The notes: a model not told the origin generated them from the sequence alone. A DNA stretch of 64,000 bases from Planctomycetota bacterium (GCA_028823345.1 JAPKBR010000011.1:1-64000), one strand, 5' to 3'; positions 50,841 to 60,822 are shown, counted from the stretch's first letter. Translations and numbers: made by a program.

Positions 50841-51197
50841 ATGACTCTTCGCCCAGCTCTCCTGACCCTGCCCCTGGCCCTCTGCTGCCTAGGATTCCCC
50901 GCGGCCCAAGACCCGGCCGCCCTCGCTGCCTTGGAAAAGACCGTCGCCCAACAAGCCACTGCCTTGGCCACCACGGAGGCCCGCTTGGCCCACCTCGAAC
51001 AGTACCTGGCCGCCCAAGCAGTGGCCGAAAGCACGTTTGTCCAGGCCACCCAAGCGGCGCAGAAGGCTGGTTTTGTGGCGGGCATCAACCCCGCTTCCAG
51101 GGAAATCCTGGTGGCGGCCTGGGGCGCCCGAGCCAAAGCCCGCAGCGAGGGCTTGCCCCAAACAAGCCCCAAGACCGAGAGTGACTCAAGGGACTAG
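50841..51197 (+). CDS. Small exported coiled-coil protein
   Basis: 118 residues from ATG 50841. The leader MTLRPALLTLPLALCCLGFPAAQ is a signal peptide. The mature part is an Ala/Glu/Gln-rich coiled coil (about 25-80), then a short Ala/Arg segment and a polar tail. No family recognised. Divergent from the TlpA-like gene and 35 bases before the Xer recombinase gene. Confidence 0.6.
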   Translation: MTLRPALLTLPLALCCLGFPAAQDPAALAALEKTVAQQATALATTEARLAHLEQYLAAQAVAESTFVQATQAAQKAGFVAGINPASREILVAAWGARAKARSEGLPQTSPKTESDSRD

Positions 51198-51232
51198 ATC
51201 CGGAGCGCTCCAATTGGGATGATCGCAGGTTC

Positions 51233-52147
51233 ATGGACGAATGGATCGATCAGTACCTACGCCGACTGAAGAACGCCAAGGGTGTGTCCGAGCACACACT
51301 GCGCGCCTACGGCACGGACCTAGCCCTCTTCGCCCAATTCTGTGAAGAGCGCGGAGTCGAAGTGCCAAGTGACCTAGCCCCTCGGGCCATGCGTGCTTAC
51401 CTCGGCCGCTTAGAGGACAAGGGTCTCGCGGGCACTTCCGTGCAACGCAAACTGTCCGCCGTACGCGGCTTGCTCAAGTGGCTGGTGGAAGAGGGGCAAC
51501 TGGAAGCCAGCCCCGCCGTGGGCCTGCGCCGCCGACGCACCCCGCGCAACCTACCCGGCGTTCTTTCCGAGAAAGAAGTGGACGCGCTCCTCGCCGCACC
51601 GGACAGCGCCACGCCGATTGGCCGCCGTGACCGAGCTTTGCTTGAGGTGATTTATTCGGCGGGCACGCGCGCCTCGGAAACCATTGGGCTCGACCAAGAG
51701 CACCTCGATCTAAGGAACGGCACCGCCCGGGTGATGGGCAAGGGAGGCAAGGAACGCTTGGTGGCCCTGGGCAGTCACGCCCTTGCCGCCCTGGCCGCCT
51801 ACCGGGAAGATCCGGAACGACCCAAGCCCGCGCCCCGGGCCGGCGGCGCCCTGTTCCTCGGTCCCCGGGGCACACGCCTCACCGTGCGCACCCTTGAGCG
51901 CGTGGTGGAGCGCAACCTCGTCACGGCCCACATTCATCGTCGGGCCACGCCCCACACCCTGCGCCACTCCTTCGCCACCCACCTTTTGGATCGGGGCGCG
52001 GATCTACGCAGCGTGCAAGAGATGCTCGGCCACGCCCACTTGGTCACCACTCAGATCTACACCCACCTGTCCATCGAACGACTGCGCGAGGTGTATGAAC
52101 TGGCCCACCCCCGGGCGGCAGCGGAATCCAAACCGGCCGAAGCCTAG
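51233..52147 (+). CDS. Tyrosine recombinase XerC/XerD
   Basis: 304 residues, the size of chromosome-dimer recombinases. N-terminal SAM-like core-binding domain to about 100. Catalytic residues Arg146 (GTRASE), Lys170 (GKGGKER), His241 and Arg244 (HTLRHSFATHLL), His267 (LGHAHL) and nucleophile Tyr276 (IYTH) are all present at spacings close to XerD. It acts at dif to resolve dimers; which of XerC or XerD it is cannot be decided. No integrase-like context (attachment sites, cargo) is visible. The stop overlaps the convergent Gfo/Idh gene by four bases. Confidence 0.93.
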   Translation: MDEWIDQYLRRLKNAKGVSEHTLRAYGTDLALFAQFCEERGVEVPSDLAPRAMRAYLGRLEDKGLAGTSVQRKLSAVRGLLKWLVEEGQLEASPAVGLRRRRTPRNLPGVLSEKEVDALLAAPDSATPIGRRDRALLEVIYSAGTRASETIGLDQEHLDLRNGTARVMGKGGKERLVALGSHALAALAAYREDPERPKPAPRAGGALFLGPRGTRLTVRTLERVVERNLVTAHIHRRATPHTLRHSFATHLLDRGADLRSVQEMLGHAHLVTTQIYTHLSIERLREVYELAHPRAAAESKPAEA

Positions 52148-53454
52148 AACTCCCAACCCTCGCGCACGGGGGTCGACAGGAACTCTTTTGCCGCGGGAAC
52201 CTTTTCCGCCAAGCTGCCATCCCGGCAACCTATCAGCTTTTTACCCGACCGAAAGGCCACGTTGCCTAGCAGCACCGTTTCCGAAAGCGCACCGGAATAG
52301 GAAAAATTGCAGGTGGTGGGACCGCCCTCGCGGATCGCCCGGAACCACTCTTCGTGGTGCCCAATCGAAGGCGCGATCGTGCGCGCTGGAGGGCTGAACT
52401 CCGCGTAGTCTTCTTCTGGCAGCAGCTTGTACCTGCCATAGTCCGCGCACAAAACGCCCTTCTCTCCCAGGAAGACGCAACCATCGCCCCACTGAACCGG
52501 CTGACCGTCGGGGCCCGTGAGCTTGGGCTTGTGGCCCCCATCCCACCAGTGCACCCGGACCTCAGCCCGGGATCCGCGAGCCGGATGCTGCCACTGGGCG
52601 TGAGTCCAAGAGGGCGTTCCCACCGGATGTACCTCGGGCCCTTCCGCCTCAGCTGTGTCCGGCAGATCCAAGTCCAAAGCCCAATGCACCAGGTCCAAGT
52701 GATGGCAGCCCATGTCCCCCAGGGTCCCGGTGCCATAGTTCCAAAAGCGGCGCCAATTGGCCCGGTGCAAGCCAGCACTGTAGGGTCGAGCGGGCACAGA
52801 TCCTTGCCACAGATCCCAGTCGAGACTTTCGGGCACGGGTACTTCCGCACCAAATCTTCCGCCCGACCAGGATTTGCCACAGACCACGTGCACTTCGCGC
52901 ACGGCTCCAATCGCTCCTGCGCGAACTAACTCCACCACCCGACGGTAGTTCTCCCCCGCGTGAATTTGGGTCCCCATCTGGGTCGCCTTTCCGCTGGCGG
53001 CGGCCACCTTGCGGACGAACTGCACCTCTTCCACAGTGCGGGCCAGGGGTTTTTCGCAGTAGACCGCAAGCCCCGCATTCAGGCCGCCGACGGTGGGATG
53101 GGCATGGGCGTGATCGGGAGTCGACACCAAGAGCGCGTCCAGGCCTCCCGCATCGATCAGCTTTCGGTAGTCGGAGTAAACCTTGATCTTGGAGGGATCA
53201 TGACCGCGGGCCGAGAGAGTCTTTTGCGCCCCGTTGATCTGCTGGGAATCCACATCGCAGATCGCCACGATTTGCTCCCCGAGAATCCCCGCCAAGTTCC
53301 CGGCTCCTTGGCCGCCCACTCCAACGATGGCCACCCGCACTTTTTCCCGGGATCGACCAAAGCGTAAAAAGGGACCAGCGGCAGGCAGGAGGGCGGCGGA
53401 TAGGAACGCCCGCCTGGGGAGGCGTGCGGGGGTGTTGGCTTGGGGTTCGGTCAT
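52144..53454 (-). CDS. Tat-exported Gfo/Idh/MocA family oxidoreductase
   Basis: 436 residues. The N-terminus has a twin-arginine signal (PRRAFLSAALLPAAG, Arg14-Arg15). The NAD(P)-binding Rossmann motif is VGVGGQGAGN, then STPDHAHA and CEKPLAR typical of the family; the catalytic-domain segment is DMGCHHLDLVHWAL. Such proteins act in the periplasm with tightly bound cofactor on sugars or glycosides, in Planctomycetota often in polysaccharide use. The substrate is unknown. Confidence 0.9.
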   Translation of the reverse strand: MTEPQANTPARLPRRAFLSAALLPAAGPFLRFGRSREKVRVAIVGVGGQGAGNLAGILGEQIVAICDVDSQQINGAQKTLSARGHDPSKIKVYSDYRKLIDAGGLDALLVSTPDHAHAHPTVGGLNAGLAVYCEKPLARTVEEVQFVRKVAAASGKATQMGTQIHAGENYRRVVELVRAGAIGAVREVHVVCGKSWSGGRFGAEVPVPESLDWDLWQGSVPARPYSAGLHRANWRRFWNYGTGTLGDMGCHHLDLVHWALDLDLPDTAEAEGPEVHPVGTPSWTHAQWQHPARGSRAEVRVHWWDGGHKPKLTGPDGQPVQWGDGCVFLGEKGVLCADYGRYKLLPEEDYAEFSPPARTIAPSIGHHEEWFRAIREGGPTTCNFSYSGALSETVLLGNVAFRSGKKLIGCRDGSLAEKVPAAKEFLSTPVREGWEF

Positions 53455-53623
53455 GAGAAGCAGAGCAGTGGGTATGCAGCCACCCTAGCAGCCAGCCCCC
53501 ATGGACAACAGGCCCCATCGACCTGACCCCATGCCCTGGAACACGACAAATGCAACCCGACCCTGCCCCTCAGGCGTCCGCTGCGCTACCGTAGCCCCCG
53601 CGACCCCAGATCCCCTTCTCCCC

Positions 53624-54679
53624 ATGAGCGAAAACAAACAAGACCTCTCCGTCGGTATCGTCGGCCTCGGTGCCGTAGCCGGAGCCCACATTGAAGCCTT
53701 TCAGGCCGTCACCGGAGCCAACGTCACCGCCGTAAGTTCCCGACGCCCGCAAAACGAAGCAGAGCTCGCTTCCACCTACGGCCAACCCCTGCGGTCCATG
53801 GGTTCCTTCCAGGACCTGCTCGACGATCCGGACATCGACACGGTGGACATCTGCACGCCCCACCACCTGCACACCGAGCAAGCCATCAAGGCCGCCGAAG
53901 CGGGCAAGCACTTGATCATCGAAAAGCCCGTCGCCACCAACTGGGAAGATGCCCTGCGCATCGAGGCAGCGGTCAAGGCGAACGGCGTGCAGGCCATGGT
54001 CTGTTTTGAATGCCGCTTCAGCGCTCAGTTTTCCCTCATGCGTTCCATGCTCGATCAGGGCATGGTGGGCAACTTGCACTATGCAGAGATCGACTACTTC
54101 CACGGCATCGGCCCCTGGATCGGTCAGTTCCCCTGGAATGTGAAGAAGGAAATCGGCACCTCAAGCCTAGCTACCGCCGGCTGCCACGCCCTCGATGCGC
54201 TCCTGTTCTTGATGGGCGGAGATGTGGTCGAGGTCACCAGCCTCAGCACCAAGTCCCAGTCTGAAATCTTTGAGCCCTACGAGTACGACACCACCTGCGT
54301 GACCCTGCTGCGATTCAAGGACGGGCGCATTGCCAAGTGTGCTTCTGCAATCGATTGCCTCCAGCCCTATTACTTCCACGTGCACCTATTGGGCAGCCAT
54401 GGCTCCATCCTCGACGACCGTTTTTACAGCCACAAACTCGATGGCCTCAAGCGTTCCAAGTGGTCCAAGCTCGAAACCAGCTTGATCGATTCGGGTGACG
54501 TGTCCGACCACCCCTACCAGCCCCAATTTCAGGCTTTTGCCGACAGCACCCATGCGGGCAAGTCCATGCCCCGCACCAGCCTCGAAATCGCGATGGTGAC
54601 CCACCGGGTCATGTTTGCAGCAGATATGTCTGCCGCAGAAGGCCGCACCGTACGTTTGGACGAGTTACCTTTGAAGTGA
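53624..54679 (+). CDS. Cytoplasmic Gfo/Idh/MocA family oxidoreductase
   Basis: 351 residues from ATG 53624, with no signal peptide. Rossmann motif [18 protein letters not shown] and IEKPVA identify the family; the C-terminal domain keeps [12 protein letters not shown]. An NAD(P)-dependent sugar or inositol-type dehydrogenase is likely. Two short pieces of this gene recur between the downstream paralogous genes (56948-57020), evidence that it was once duplicated together with the following gene. Confidence 0.9.
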   Translation: MSENKQDLSVGIVGLGAVAGAHIEAFQAVTGANVTAVSSRRPQNEAELASTYGQPLRSMGSFQDLLDDPDIDTVDICTPHHLHTEQAIKAAEAGKHLIIEKPVATNWEDALRIEAAVKANGVQAMVCFECRFSAQFSLMRSMLDQGMVGNLHYAEIDYFHGIGPWIGQFPWNVKKEIGTSSLATAGCHALDALLFLMGGDVVEVTSLSTKSQSEIFEPYEYDTTCVTLLRFKDGRIAKCASAIDCLQPYYFHVHLLGSHGSILDDRFYSHKLDGLKRSKWSKLETSLIDSGDVSDHPYQPQFQAFADSTHAGKSMPRTSLEIAMVTHRVMFAADMSAAEGRTVRLDELPLK

Positions 54680-54817
54680 CCGTCGGGACCACGAACGGGG
54701 TAGCGCAAAAACACTGCCAGAGCGATGGAACCGACCCCCATGGGCCTCACGGCCAATTGGTGGCATTCCCTCGCGAATTCCATCCATGGGGACTAGGCTG
54801 ACTGTCTAGGTATTCCC

Positions 54818-56920
54818 ATGAACGCATTCCTTCGCCCACTCGCCCTCGGACTCATCGCTGGACTCGCCGGCGGTTTCGGGGTCAGTCAACTGCTGCAGCC
54901 CTCTTCCCTCACAGATACCAGCGCGCCCATTGTGGCGAGCAACCGAGGTCTCCCAACAAGCCCAACCCGGGACGGCCCCACCGGCCTCGATGACCTGGAC
55001 CGCTTCACCAATCCCAATCCAGTGCGTGAGGTCGCCCCGACTGGGAGTGCATCCCCGGCACCGGTTTCCAATGGTGCCCTGCAGCGCGCCATAGATTCGG
55101 TCCAAGTGATCGAAGCTCATTCGGGAACCGGGTGGCTTGAAGTCCTCGTCGTGGACACCCAGGGGCAACCCCTTGCGGAGGTCGAATTGCGCGTCAAGCC
55201 CAGGGGATCCGGAAGCAGCCAGCAAAATGCTCTGGGGGCTGCTGCACCCAAACGCGAAAGCCTCGACACGGAACTACGCCTGGCAGCGGAGCGCATCGCT
55301 CTCAATCGATCCAGCCTGCGCGTGGGGATCACAGGCCCCCTCGGGCTGCACCGCTTCGAGGGGCTCCCCAATGGATCCTGGTCGATCGGTGCCTATCTTG
55401 AGGGCTATGAGATCGACACCAGTTCGCGCAGCAACATCCGAGCCCGGACCCACAGCCGCGTCCAGTTCGTTGCGGAACAAACCCATGGCTTAGACATCAC
55501 TGTGATCGATATGGATGGCGCCCCGGTCGAGAAGGCCATGATCTCGGTCGTCGATGAGGGATCAGACAACTACACTCGAGAATTCGCCTGGACGGCGGGC
55601 CAACCCCTGCGCCTGACTGAGGGCGCTTACTATCTACGCGCCCTTTCCATGGAAGGCCACGACTCCCGCGAGACTTTCCGCTTTGCCCGCTCCGCATCGG
55701 ACACGGTCTTCCTCGAAGTCCACATGGGCGAGGCCAGCCCCCCCCTAAGTTTGCACCTCAAGCGTCGCAGAGGCGTCTATGGCCGCATCCTTACGGCAGA
55801 CGGCAGCCCTGCGCCCAACTACCCCCGGATCCTGAAGGTGCCCCTTCCTACGGGCCAAGAGCCCGACGCGGCCTTGCTCAAGAACACGCGTGACACGGCG
55901 AAAGGCAAGCCGGATGGGACCTACGCCCTCCTGGACATGGACCCTGGGACCTATATGTTGGGGCTGCAGGTCGATTGGAACACCCCCATTCTGGCGGCCA
56001 CGGTGGAAATTGGAGAGCTCGCCATCGAGCAAGATCTGCTGTTTCCGGCACCGGATGCAAAAGACACCCTCATCATCCGGATGTTTGACCCTAAGGGACG
56101 CCTGGTCAACGGGGACGCCTTCCAATTAAAAACCCATCAGCTAGGTGGAAATTCGGGCAGTCGAACTTTCCGTCCCGCGCGAAAAAGCCTCGGGGTCTAC
56201 CACTACCGCAAGCCTCAAATTCTGTTGGGCGTGCCCGTCCAGGACGAAACCTACAGCATCAGAGCAAGACATTCGCGCTATGGTCCAGGGAAGGTTGAAT
56301 TTGACAAGGCTCAGGCCGAAGTGGAATTGCACTTCCAAGAACCGGCCACCCTAGAGGTTCTTGTCGCGGGCTATGTGGGCAGCGGCTATGAGGGCCGGCT
56401 GGCCCTCTCGGTAACCCCCGAAGCAGGCAGCTCTCAATTCTCTTTTTACTCCGGCCCGAATAGCAACGGCCAACTGGACGGCAATGGACGGCAAGAGTTC
56501 AAGTGGCTCACCGCGGGTGCCTACACCGTCCACCTCTCCATCCATTCTGGATCCGACTTTCCCTTTGGTTCCCAGGATGGGTTGGCAACGCTGTCGGTCA
56601 CCCTAAGGGGCGGAGACAACCGCGCACGAATCGCAATCCCCACACTCTACTCCATTGCCATTTATGCCCCCGGGGCAGAGGAGGGCACCAACGCCTCCGC
56701 CTTTCCCAACCGAGGGAAGCACGAGACTGTCGGTCCGGACGCCAATCTCCTGCACCATCACGACGGCCCCCTCGACTCGGGGGGACGGTTGACCCTGGAG
56801 GATGTATTGCCCGGCAATTACAGGATCAAGGTGAAGAACTTCAAACCCCAGGCCATCCAAGTCCCGGGTGACTTGGTGACCATGGAGCCGGACGAGCCCC
56901 GGACGCCAGAGGACGGCTAA
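54818..56920 (+). CDS. Membrane-anchored carboxypeptidase-regulatory-like protein, copy 1
   Basis: 700 residues. One N-terminal anchor (LALGLIAGLAGGFGVSQLL), a Ser/Pro/Thr-rich stalk to ~100, then a series of beta-sandwich modules resembling carboxypeptidase-regulatory-like domains. Module landmarks are WLEVLVVDTQGQPLAEVEL, HGLDITVIDMDGAPVEKAM, GVYGRILTADGSPAPNYP and the final LEDVLPGNYRIKVKNFKP. Such domains bind surface polymers or act as structural tandem arrays. A second copy follows. No enzyme motif is seen. Confidence 0.82.
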   Translation: MNAFLRPLALGLIAGLAGGFGVSQLLQPSSLTDTSAPIVASNRGLPTSPTRDGPTGLDDLDRFTNPNPVREVAPTGSASPAPVSNGALQRAIDSVQVIEAHSGTGWLEVLVVDTQGQPLAEVELRVKPRGSGSSQQNALGAAAPKRESLDTELRLAAERIALNRSSLRVGITGPLGLHRFEGLPNGSWSIGAYLEGYEIDTSSRSNIRARTHSRVQFVAEQTHGLDITVIDMDGAPVEKAMISVVDEGSDNYTREFAWTAGQPLRLTEGAYYLRALSMEGHDSRETFRFARSASDTVFLEVHMGEASPPLSLHLKRRRGVYGRILTADGSPAPNYPRILKVPLPTGQEPDAALLKNTRDTAKGKPDGTYALLDMDPGTYMLGLQVDWNTPILAATVEIGELAIEQDLLFPAPDAKDTLIIRMFDPKGRLVNGDAFQLKTHQLGGNSGSRTFRPARKSLGVYHYRKPQILLGVPVQDETYSIRARHSRYGPGKVEFDKAQAEVELHFQEPATLEVLVAGYVGSGYEGRLALSVTPEAGSSQFSFYSGPNSNGQLDGNGRQEFKWLTAGAYTVHLSIHSGSDFPFGSQDGLATLSVTLRGGDNRARIAIPTLYSIAIYAPGAEEGTNASAFPNRGKHETVGPDANLLHHHDGPLDSGGRLTLEDVLPGNYRIKVKNFKPQAIQVPGDLVTMEPDEPRTPEDG

Positions 56921-56947
56921 ATGGGTCGGGCCTTTGTCACAGGCATT

Positions 56948-57020
56948 GATGTGGTCGAGGTCACCAGCCTCAGCACCAACTCAAGGCCGCACCGTACGAC
57001 TTAACAAGTTACCTATAGAA
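56948..57020 (+). pseudogene. Remnant of a duplicated Gfo/Idh gene
   Basis: Two short stretches between the tandem 700-residue genes match the Gfo/Idh gene at 53624-54679. 56948-56979 is identical to 54221-54252 (32 bases, starting GATGTGGTCGAGG). 56983-57020 follows the last codons of that gene from 54639 (AGGCCGCACCGTACG exact, then diverged). The ~390 bases between have been deleted, and no start remains, so it is not expressed. Confidence 0.75.
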
Positions 57021-57087
57021 TAAAGCAGACTAGCCCATAGCAGCTACGCACCCCTGCGGCCCGGCTCCCCCGTTAAGAGCTTTCCTG

Positions 57088-59193
57088 ATGACCCTCTTTA
57101 CCCGTCCTCTAATCCTCGGCGTCCTTTTCGGGCTCGCAGCCGGTTTTGGCCTCAGCCAATTACTGCAAGTGCCCAGTGTTACCGGGCCGGGAAAACCGAT
57201 CCTCACTTCAGGCACAAGAGATGTGGGAATGGTCCAGGACACTCGCTTGCCCACCTCCATGACGTCCCCGGTCGACCCTGGAGATGAGGGGCTCGTACGC
57301 ACGCCAGCCAGCACAGTGTTGAGCTCGCGGGTCTCTGACATCGTCATTGATTCCGCCCTGGGAAAGCCCACCTCTACCCAACCCCGAACAGGTGACTCCT
57401 GGCTCGAAGTTTTCGTACTAGACGACGCAGGCCAACCCCTTCTCGGAGCAACCGTAACCGCTAGACCAAGCACGAACCGCAATCACCTGCGCCGCCCCCT
57501 GGGCGGCTCGGCCCCCGCCCAGCAGGATCCACGATCCAAACTGCGAGAAACGGCGGAACGCATTGCAATCGAGCGGGCCAACCTGTTCTCAGGTATCACC
57601 GACTCCGCCGGAAGAGTACGGTTCGGAGCCGTCCCCCGAGCCACTTGGACGGTCAATGCGTATCTCGAGGGATTCTTGATCGAACAAAGCCCCGTCGATG
57701 CCCCGGTCCACAGCAATTCAACGGTCAACTTCAACGCACAACCCACGCCATCCCTATCGATCACAATTCTCGCCCCTGACGGCACACCCGTTGAGGAGGC
57801 CATCATCGAGGTAAAGACGAACGCTGGCGAGTATCAGGGCGAAAGAGAGGTTCAATACCACTGGAATCAGAACGAACCCTTCCGTCTAAGGGAAGGTATT
57901 TACACCCTGCGCGCCCTCTCTCATGAACGGCTGCAGGAAACCGAGAGCATGCGCTTCTCGCGCCTTGGCTCAGAGGCCGCACCAATGGAGGTGTACGCGG
58001 GACAAGCCTCTGCCCCCCTCACCCTACAACTTGCACCACGCACAGGCATCTTTGGTCGCATCCTGCAAGCGGACGGAGCGCCGGCTATGGAAAGCGTTCG
58101 AGTCTACATGCTGAAGCTGGTTCCGGGCCAGATTCCGTCCCCCGACCTGCTGAAGGGGGAGGGAGTGAAGCGGGTCAACTCTAAATCTGGAACTTTCGAA
58201 CTCTTGGACATTGAACCTGGAACCTACCTTTTGGGTCTCTTGCGCAGCGATTACTTGCGTCGAAGTTCCGGGCGGGACATCCTGACAACTGAAACGGTCA
58301 GCGTGGAAACTGGGGTAGTGGAAAAAGACCTAGTGATTCCCGACTTGGGGCCAGAAGGAACCTTTCGAATCACCACCTTAGGCCCGGCTGACCGCCCCAT
58401 CAATGTGGACAGCTTGCGAATCAGAGTGACTGATTCTGGTGGAAGCTCCAATACCCAGACCATCAATCCCCGACGAGAGTCCACCGGCGTCTACCTCCTC
58501 CGTAAACCCGATTTCATGAGGGAAGATGCTGCTGCGGAGGCGACGTACTCAATCCACGCGACCCATTCCCGCTACGCCCCTTGCACCCTAACCTTCGCCA
58601 AAAACTCCCGTGAGGTGTTGCTCCGCTTCATTGAACCCGCAAGCCTTGAAGTGGCTATCACAGGGTTTGCAGGTCACGAGCTCGCAGACCGACTGACGCT
58701 GTCGGTCAGGACTCTCTCTGGAAAGAACAACTCCTCCCGCAACGATAGAAAGAAGGTTGATGAAACCGGCAGCTATCTCTTCAAGGGCCTGCAACCCGGG
58801 GGAAGCCTCATCAGCTTGAGCCTTTACCCGTCCAACACCAGGGGCCGCTGGGATCCCGGCACAATCGCGAGAATGGAAGTCAATCTCAAGAAAGGTACGA
58901 ACTACGCGCAGATCAACATTCCGACCCTCTTCTCCCTATCTGTGCTTGCCTCGGGCGCCAAAGAGGGACGCTCTGTGACCGTGAGGCCCACCCGCGAGAG
59001 CACCTCGGGGGATGACTCTCAACCCCGCACCAGGTACAAGCAGTCGAGGTTCAATCAAGACGGTCGAGCAATGTTCACTGAAGTCCTGCCCGGATCCTAC
59101 TGGGTACAAACAGAAAACTTCAAAACGGCAAAGGTGGAAGTTCCTTGCGGCGAAGTGAATCTGGAGCCCGATAAGCAAAAGAGAGACCGCTAG
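57088..59193 (+). CDS. Membrane-anchored carboxypeptidase-regulatory-like protein, copy 2
   Basis: 701 residues, a diverged paralogue of copy 1 along its whole length: anchor LGVLFGLAAGFGLSQLL, module SWLEVFVLDDAGQPLLGATV, SLSITILAPDGTPVEEAII, GIFGRILQADGAPAMESV and the end FTEVLPGSYWVQTENFKT. Length and order of modules agree, so the pair arose by tandem duplication. Amino-acid identity is visibly moderate, so the duplication is not recent. Confidence 0.82.
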   Translation: MTLFTRPLILGVLFGLAAGFGLSQLLQVPSVTGPGKPILTSGTRDVGMVQDTRLPTSMTSPVDPGDEGLVRTPASTVLSSRVSDIVIDSALGKPTSTQPRTGDSWLEVFVLDDAGQPLLGATVTARPSTNRNHLRRPLGGSAPAQQDPRSKLRETAERIAIERANLFSGITDSAGRVRFGAVPRATWTVNAYLEGFLIEQSPVDAPVHSNSTVNFNAQPTPSLSITILAPDGTPVEEAIIEVKTNAGEYQGEREVQYHWNQNEPFRLREGIYTLRALSHERLQETESMRFSRLGSEAAPMEVYAGQASAPLTLQLAPRTGIFGRILQADGAPAMESVRVYMLKLVPGQIPSPDLLKGEGVKRVNSKSGTFELLDIEPGTYLLGLLRSDYLRRSSGRDILTTETVSVETGVVEKDLVIPDLGPEGTFRITTLGPADRPINVDSLRIRVTDSGGSSNTQTINPRRESTGVYLLRKPDFMREDAAAEATYSIHATHSRYAPCTLTFAKNSREVLLRFIEPASLEVAITGFAGHELADRLTLSVRTLSGKNNSSRNDRKKVDETGSYLFKGLQPGGSLISLSLYPSNTRGRWDPGTIARMEVNLKKGTNYAQINIPTLFSLSVLASGAKEGRSVTVRPTRESTSGDDSQPRTRYKQSRFNQDGRAMFTEVLPGSYWVQTENFKTAKVEVPCGEVNLEPDKQKRDR

Positions 59194-59241
59194 GGCCTGT
59201 CACGGGCGGTGGAAGTTCCGCTTTTCCCATGCCCTCGCCTC

Positions 59242-59270
59242 TTGACTCCCCCCCCACGGAACCCTATTCT
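59242..59270 (+). promoter_or_regulatory. Sigma-70 promoter of tRNA-Glu copy 1
   Basis: TTGACT at 59242-59247 and TATTCT at 59265-59270 with a 17-base spacer. The same pair precedes the second tRNA. Confidence 0.8.
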
Positions 59271-59307
59271 CGCGCCCTCAGATGTGGGAAACCGCATCGC
59301 ATTCGGT

Positions 59308-59385
59308 GGCCCCGTCGTCTAGCCAGGCCTAGGACACCAGGTTTTCATCCTGGCGACCGGGGTTCAAATCCCCGCGGGGTCACCA
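59308..59385 (+). tRNA. tRNA-Glu (anticodon TTC)
   Basis: Cloverleaf: acceptor GGCCCCG with CGGGGTC (one G-T), D arm GTCT..AGGAC, anticodon stem CCAGG/CCTGG with loop TTTTCAT (anticodon TTC), T arm CGGGG-TTCAAAT-CCCCG, discriminator A and encoded CCA. It should read GAA and GAG. It differs from the second copy only in the D loop. Confidence 0.95.
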
Positions 59386-59483
59386 TTCTCCTCCCCACAC
59401 CTCCGGGGCTCCACGGCGACCAGCAGAGTCCCCCGCAAACAGGTGTGGCGGCCCATGGGCCCCGGCGCGTAAGTTGGATGACA

Positions 59484-59489
59484 AAGGAG
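59484..59489 (+). promoter_or_regulatory. Ribosome binding site of the exported oxidoreductase
   Basis: AAAGGAG ends seven bases before ATG 59497, one of the few strong Shine-Dalgarno sequences in the window, and fixes this start. Confidence 0.75.
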
Positions 59490-59496
59490 CTTTGTC

Positions 59497-60789
59497 ATGT
59501 CCCAACCCACCCCTCTAAACCGTCGCCAACTCGTCGCTGCCGCTACGGCAACCCCAGCCCTGTTGGCAGGGCCCCTACTTGGGGCGCAATTCTTGCCCCG
59601 GGACCAAGTGCGCCTAGGCGTGATCGGCATCGGCATTCGAGGCCGCAACCTGATGAACGGAGCCTTTCTGGCCCAGGACGGGTTCCGGGTCGTAGCCGTC
59701 TGTGACGTAGACACGAACAGACGCGAGGACGGAAAACGCCGAGTGGATGAGCGTTATGGCGACACGGACTGCGCCATGTTCCTGGACCACCGTGAGCTCC
59801 TGCAGATGCCCGGCCTCGACGCGGTCGTCATCGCCACTCCCGACCACTGGCACGCCAATCAGATCGTAGATGCCGCCGTCGCAGGCAAGGACATCTACTG
59901 CGAGAAACCTCTGACCAACTCCCTGCGTGAAGCACAGGTCGTCATCGAGGTGGTGCGCAAGCACGGGATCGTTTTTCAGACCGGCAGTCAGCAACGCACC
60001 GAATACGGCAGGCGTTTCGTCGATGCCTGCGAGCACGTACGCAACGGACACATCGGACGGGTGCTGACCATCAACGTGGGGGTCGGAGACCCGTCGCGGG
60101 CCTGCGACCTGGCAACGGAAAAGCCCGAACCAGGTTTGGACTGGGACCGGTGGCAGGGGCCCGTGCCTGAGCGCGGCTACAACAGCGTGCTCAGCCCACG
60201 CGGTGTGCACAATCACTACCCCCAATGGCGTTCCTATCAGGAGTACGCGGGCGGGGGCCTAGCAGACATGGGCGCGCACCACATCGATATCGGGCATTGG
60301 GGCATCAAACGCGACGGATCGGGTCCTGTACTCGTCCTCCCACCCAGTGATCCCGGCGCACTTCGTGGTGCCTCAGTGGTCTACGACGACGGCACGCGCC
60401 TCATCCACGGTGGCCCCGGTGGGACCACGTTCATCGGAGATGGCGGATTGCTGCACGTGGACCGCGGGCGCATCTCCAGCGTCCCCGACGAGATCCTCAA
60501 GCGCGAGTTCGGCAAGGACGATGAGCGCCTGCCCCGGCCCGCCAACCACGCCGCGAACTGGCTGGAGTGCATCCACTCACGGGCCAAGCCCATTTGTGAC
60601 GTCGACGTGGGTGCGGGTAGCGCAGCCGTTTGTCACCTCCTGAACCTGGCCTACCGCCACAGGCGTGAACTTCACTGGAACCCCAAGACCTGGCGCTTTG
60701 TGAATTCCGATGGGACAGGCGACAACCCTCTCCAGAATGCATGGCTCGATGGGGAGAGGCGAGAGGGATTCGCCCTACCGCAAATTTGA
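59497..60789 (+). CDS. Tat-exported Gfo/Idh/MocA family oxidoreductase
   Basis: 430 residues with a twin-arginine leader (LNRRQLVAAATATPALLAG). Rossmann motif IGIGIRGRN, IATPDHWHA and CEKPLT define the family; GLADMGAHHIDIGHW is the catalytic segment with the His pair. It is related to the exported oxidoreductase at 52144 but clearly distinct. It is the only gene between two tRNA-Glu repeats, so it may have entered together with the duplication. A strong ribosome site precedes it. Confidence 0.9.
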   Translation: MSQPTPLNRRQLVAAATATPALLAGPLLGAQFLPRDQVRLGVIGIGIRGRNLMNGAFLAQDGFRVVAVCDVDTNRREDGKRRVDERYGDTDCAMFLDHRELLQMPGLDAVVIATPDHWHANQIVDAAVAGKDIYCEKPLTNSLREAQVVIEVVRKHGIVFQTGSQQRTEYGRRFVDACEHVRNGHIGRVLTINVGVGDPSRACDLATEKPEPGLDWDRWQGPVPERGYNSVLSPRGVHNHYPQWRSYQEYAGGGLADMGAHHIDIGHWGIKRDGSGPVLVLPPSDPGALRGASVVYDDGTRLIHGGPGGTTFIGDGGLLHVDRGRISSVPDEILKREFGKDDERLPRPANHAANWLECIHSRAKPICDVDVGAGSAAVCHLLNLAYRHRRELHWNPKTWRFVNSDGTGDNPLQNAWLDGERREGFALPQI

Positions 60790-60822
60790 GGTTCCACGCG
60801 GAGGGACTCTACCGGTCGCCTC

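Larger units (their letters stand above)
59235..59385 (+). repeat. Direct repeat copy 1 with promoter and tRNA-Glu
   Basis: 151 bases that recur at 60816-60965 with a single-base indel and a few substitutions. Each contains its own sigma-70 promoter and a complete tRNA-Glu. The copies flank a Tat-exported oxidoreductase gene. Confidence 0.88.

Noticed and set aside
51233-52147. Xer recombinase as the integrase of a mobile island
   Set aside because: Residues and length fit a housekeeping XerC/XerD, and no attachment sites or cargo genes are next to it.
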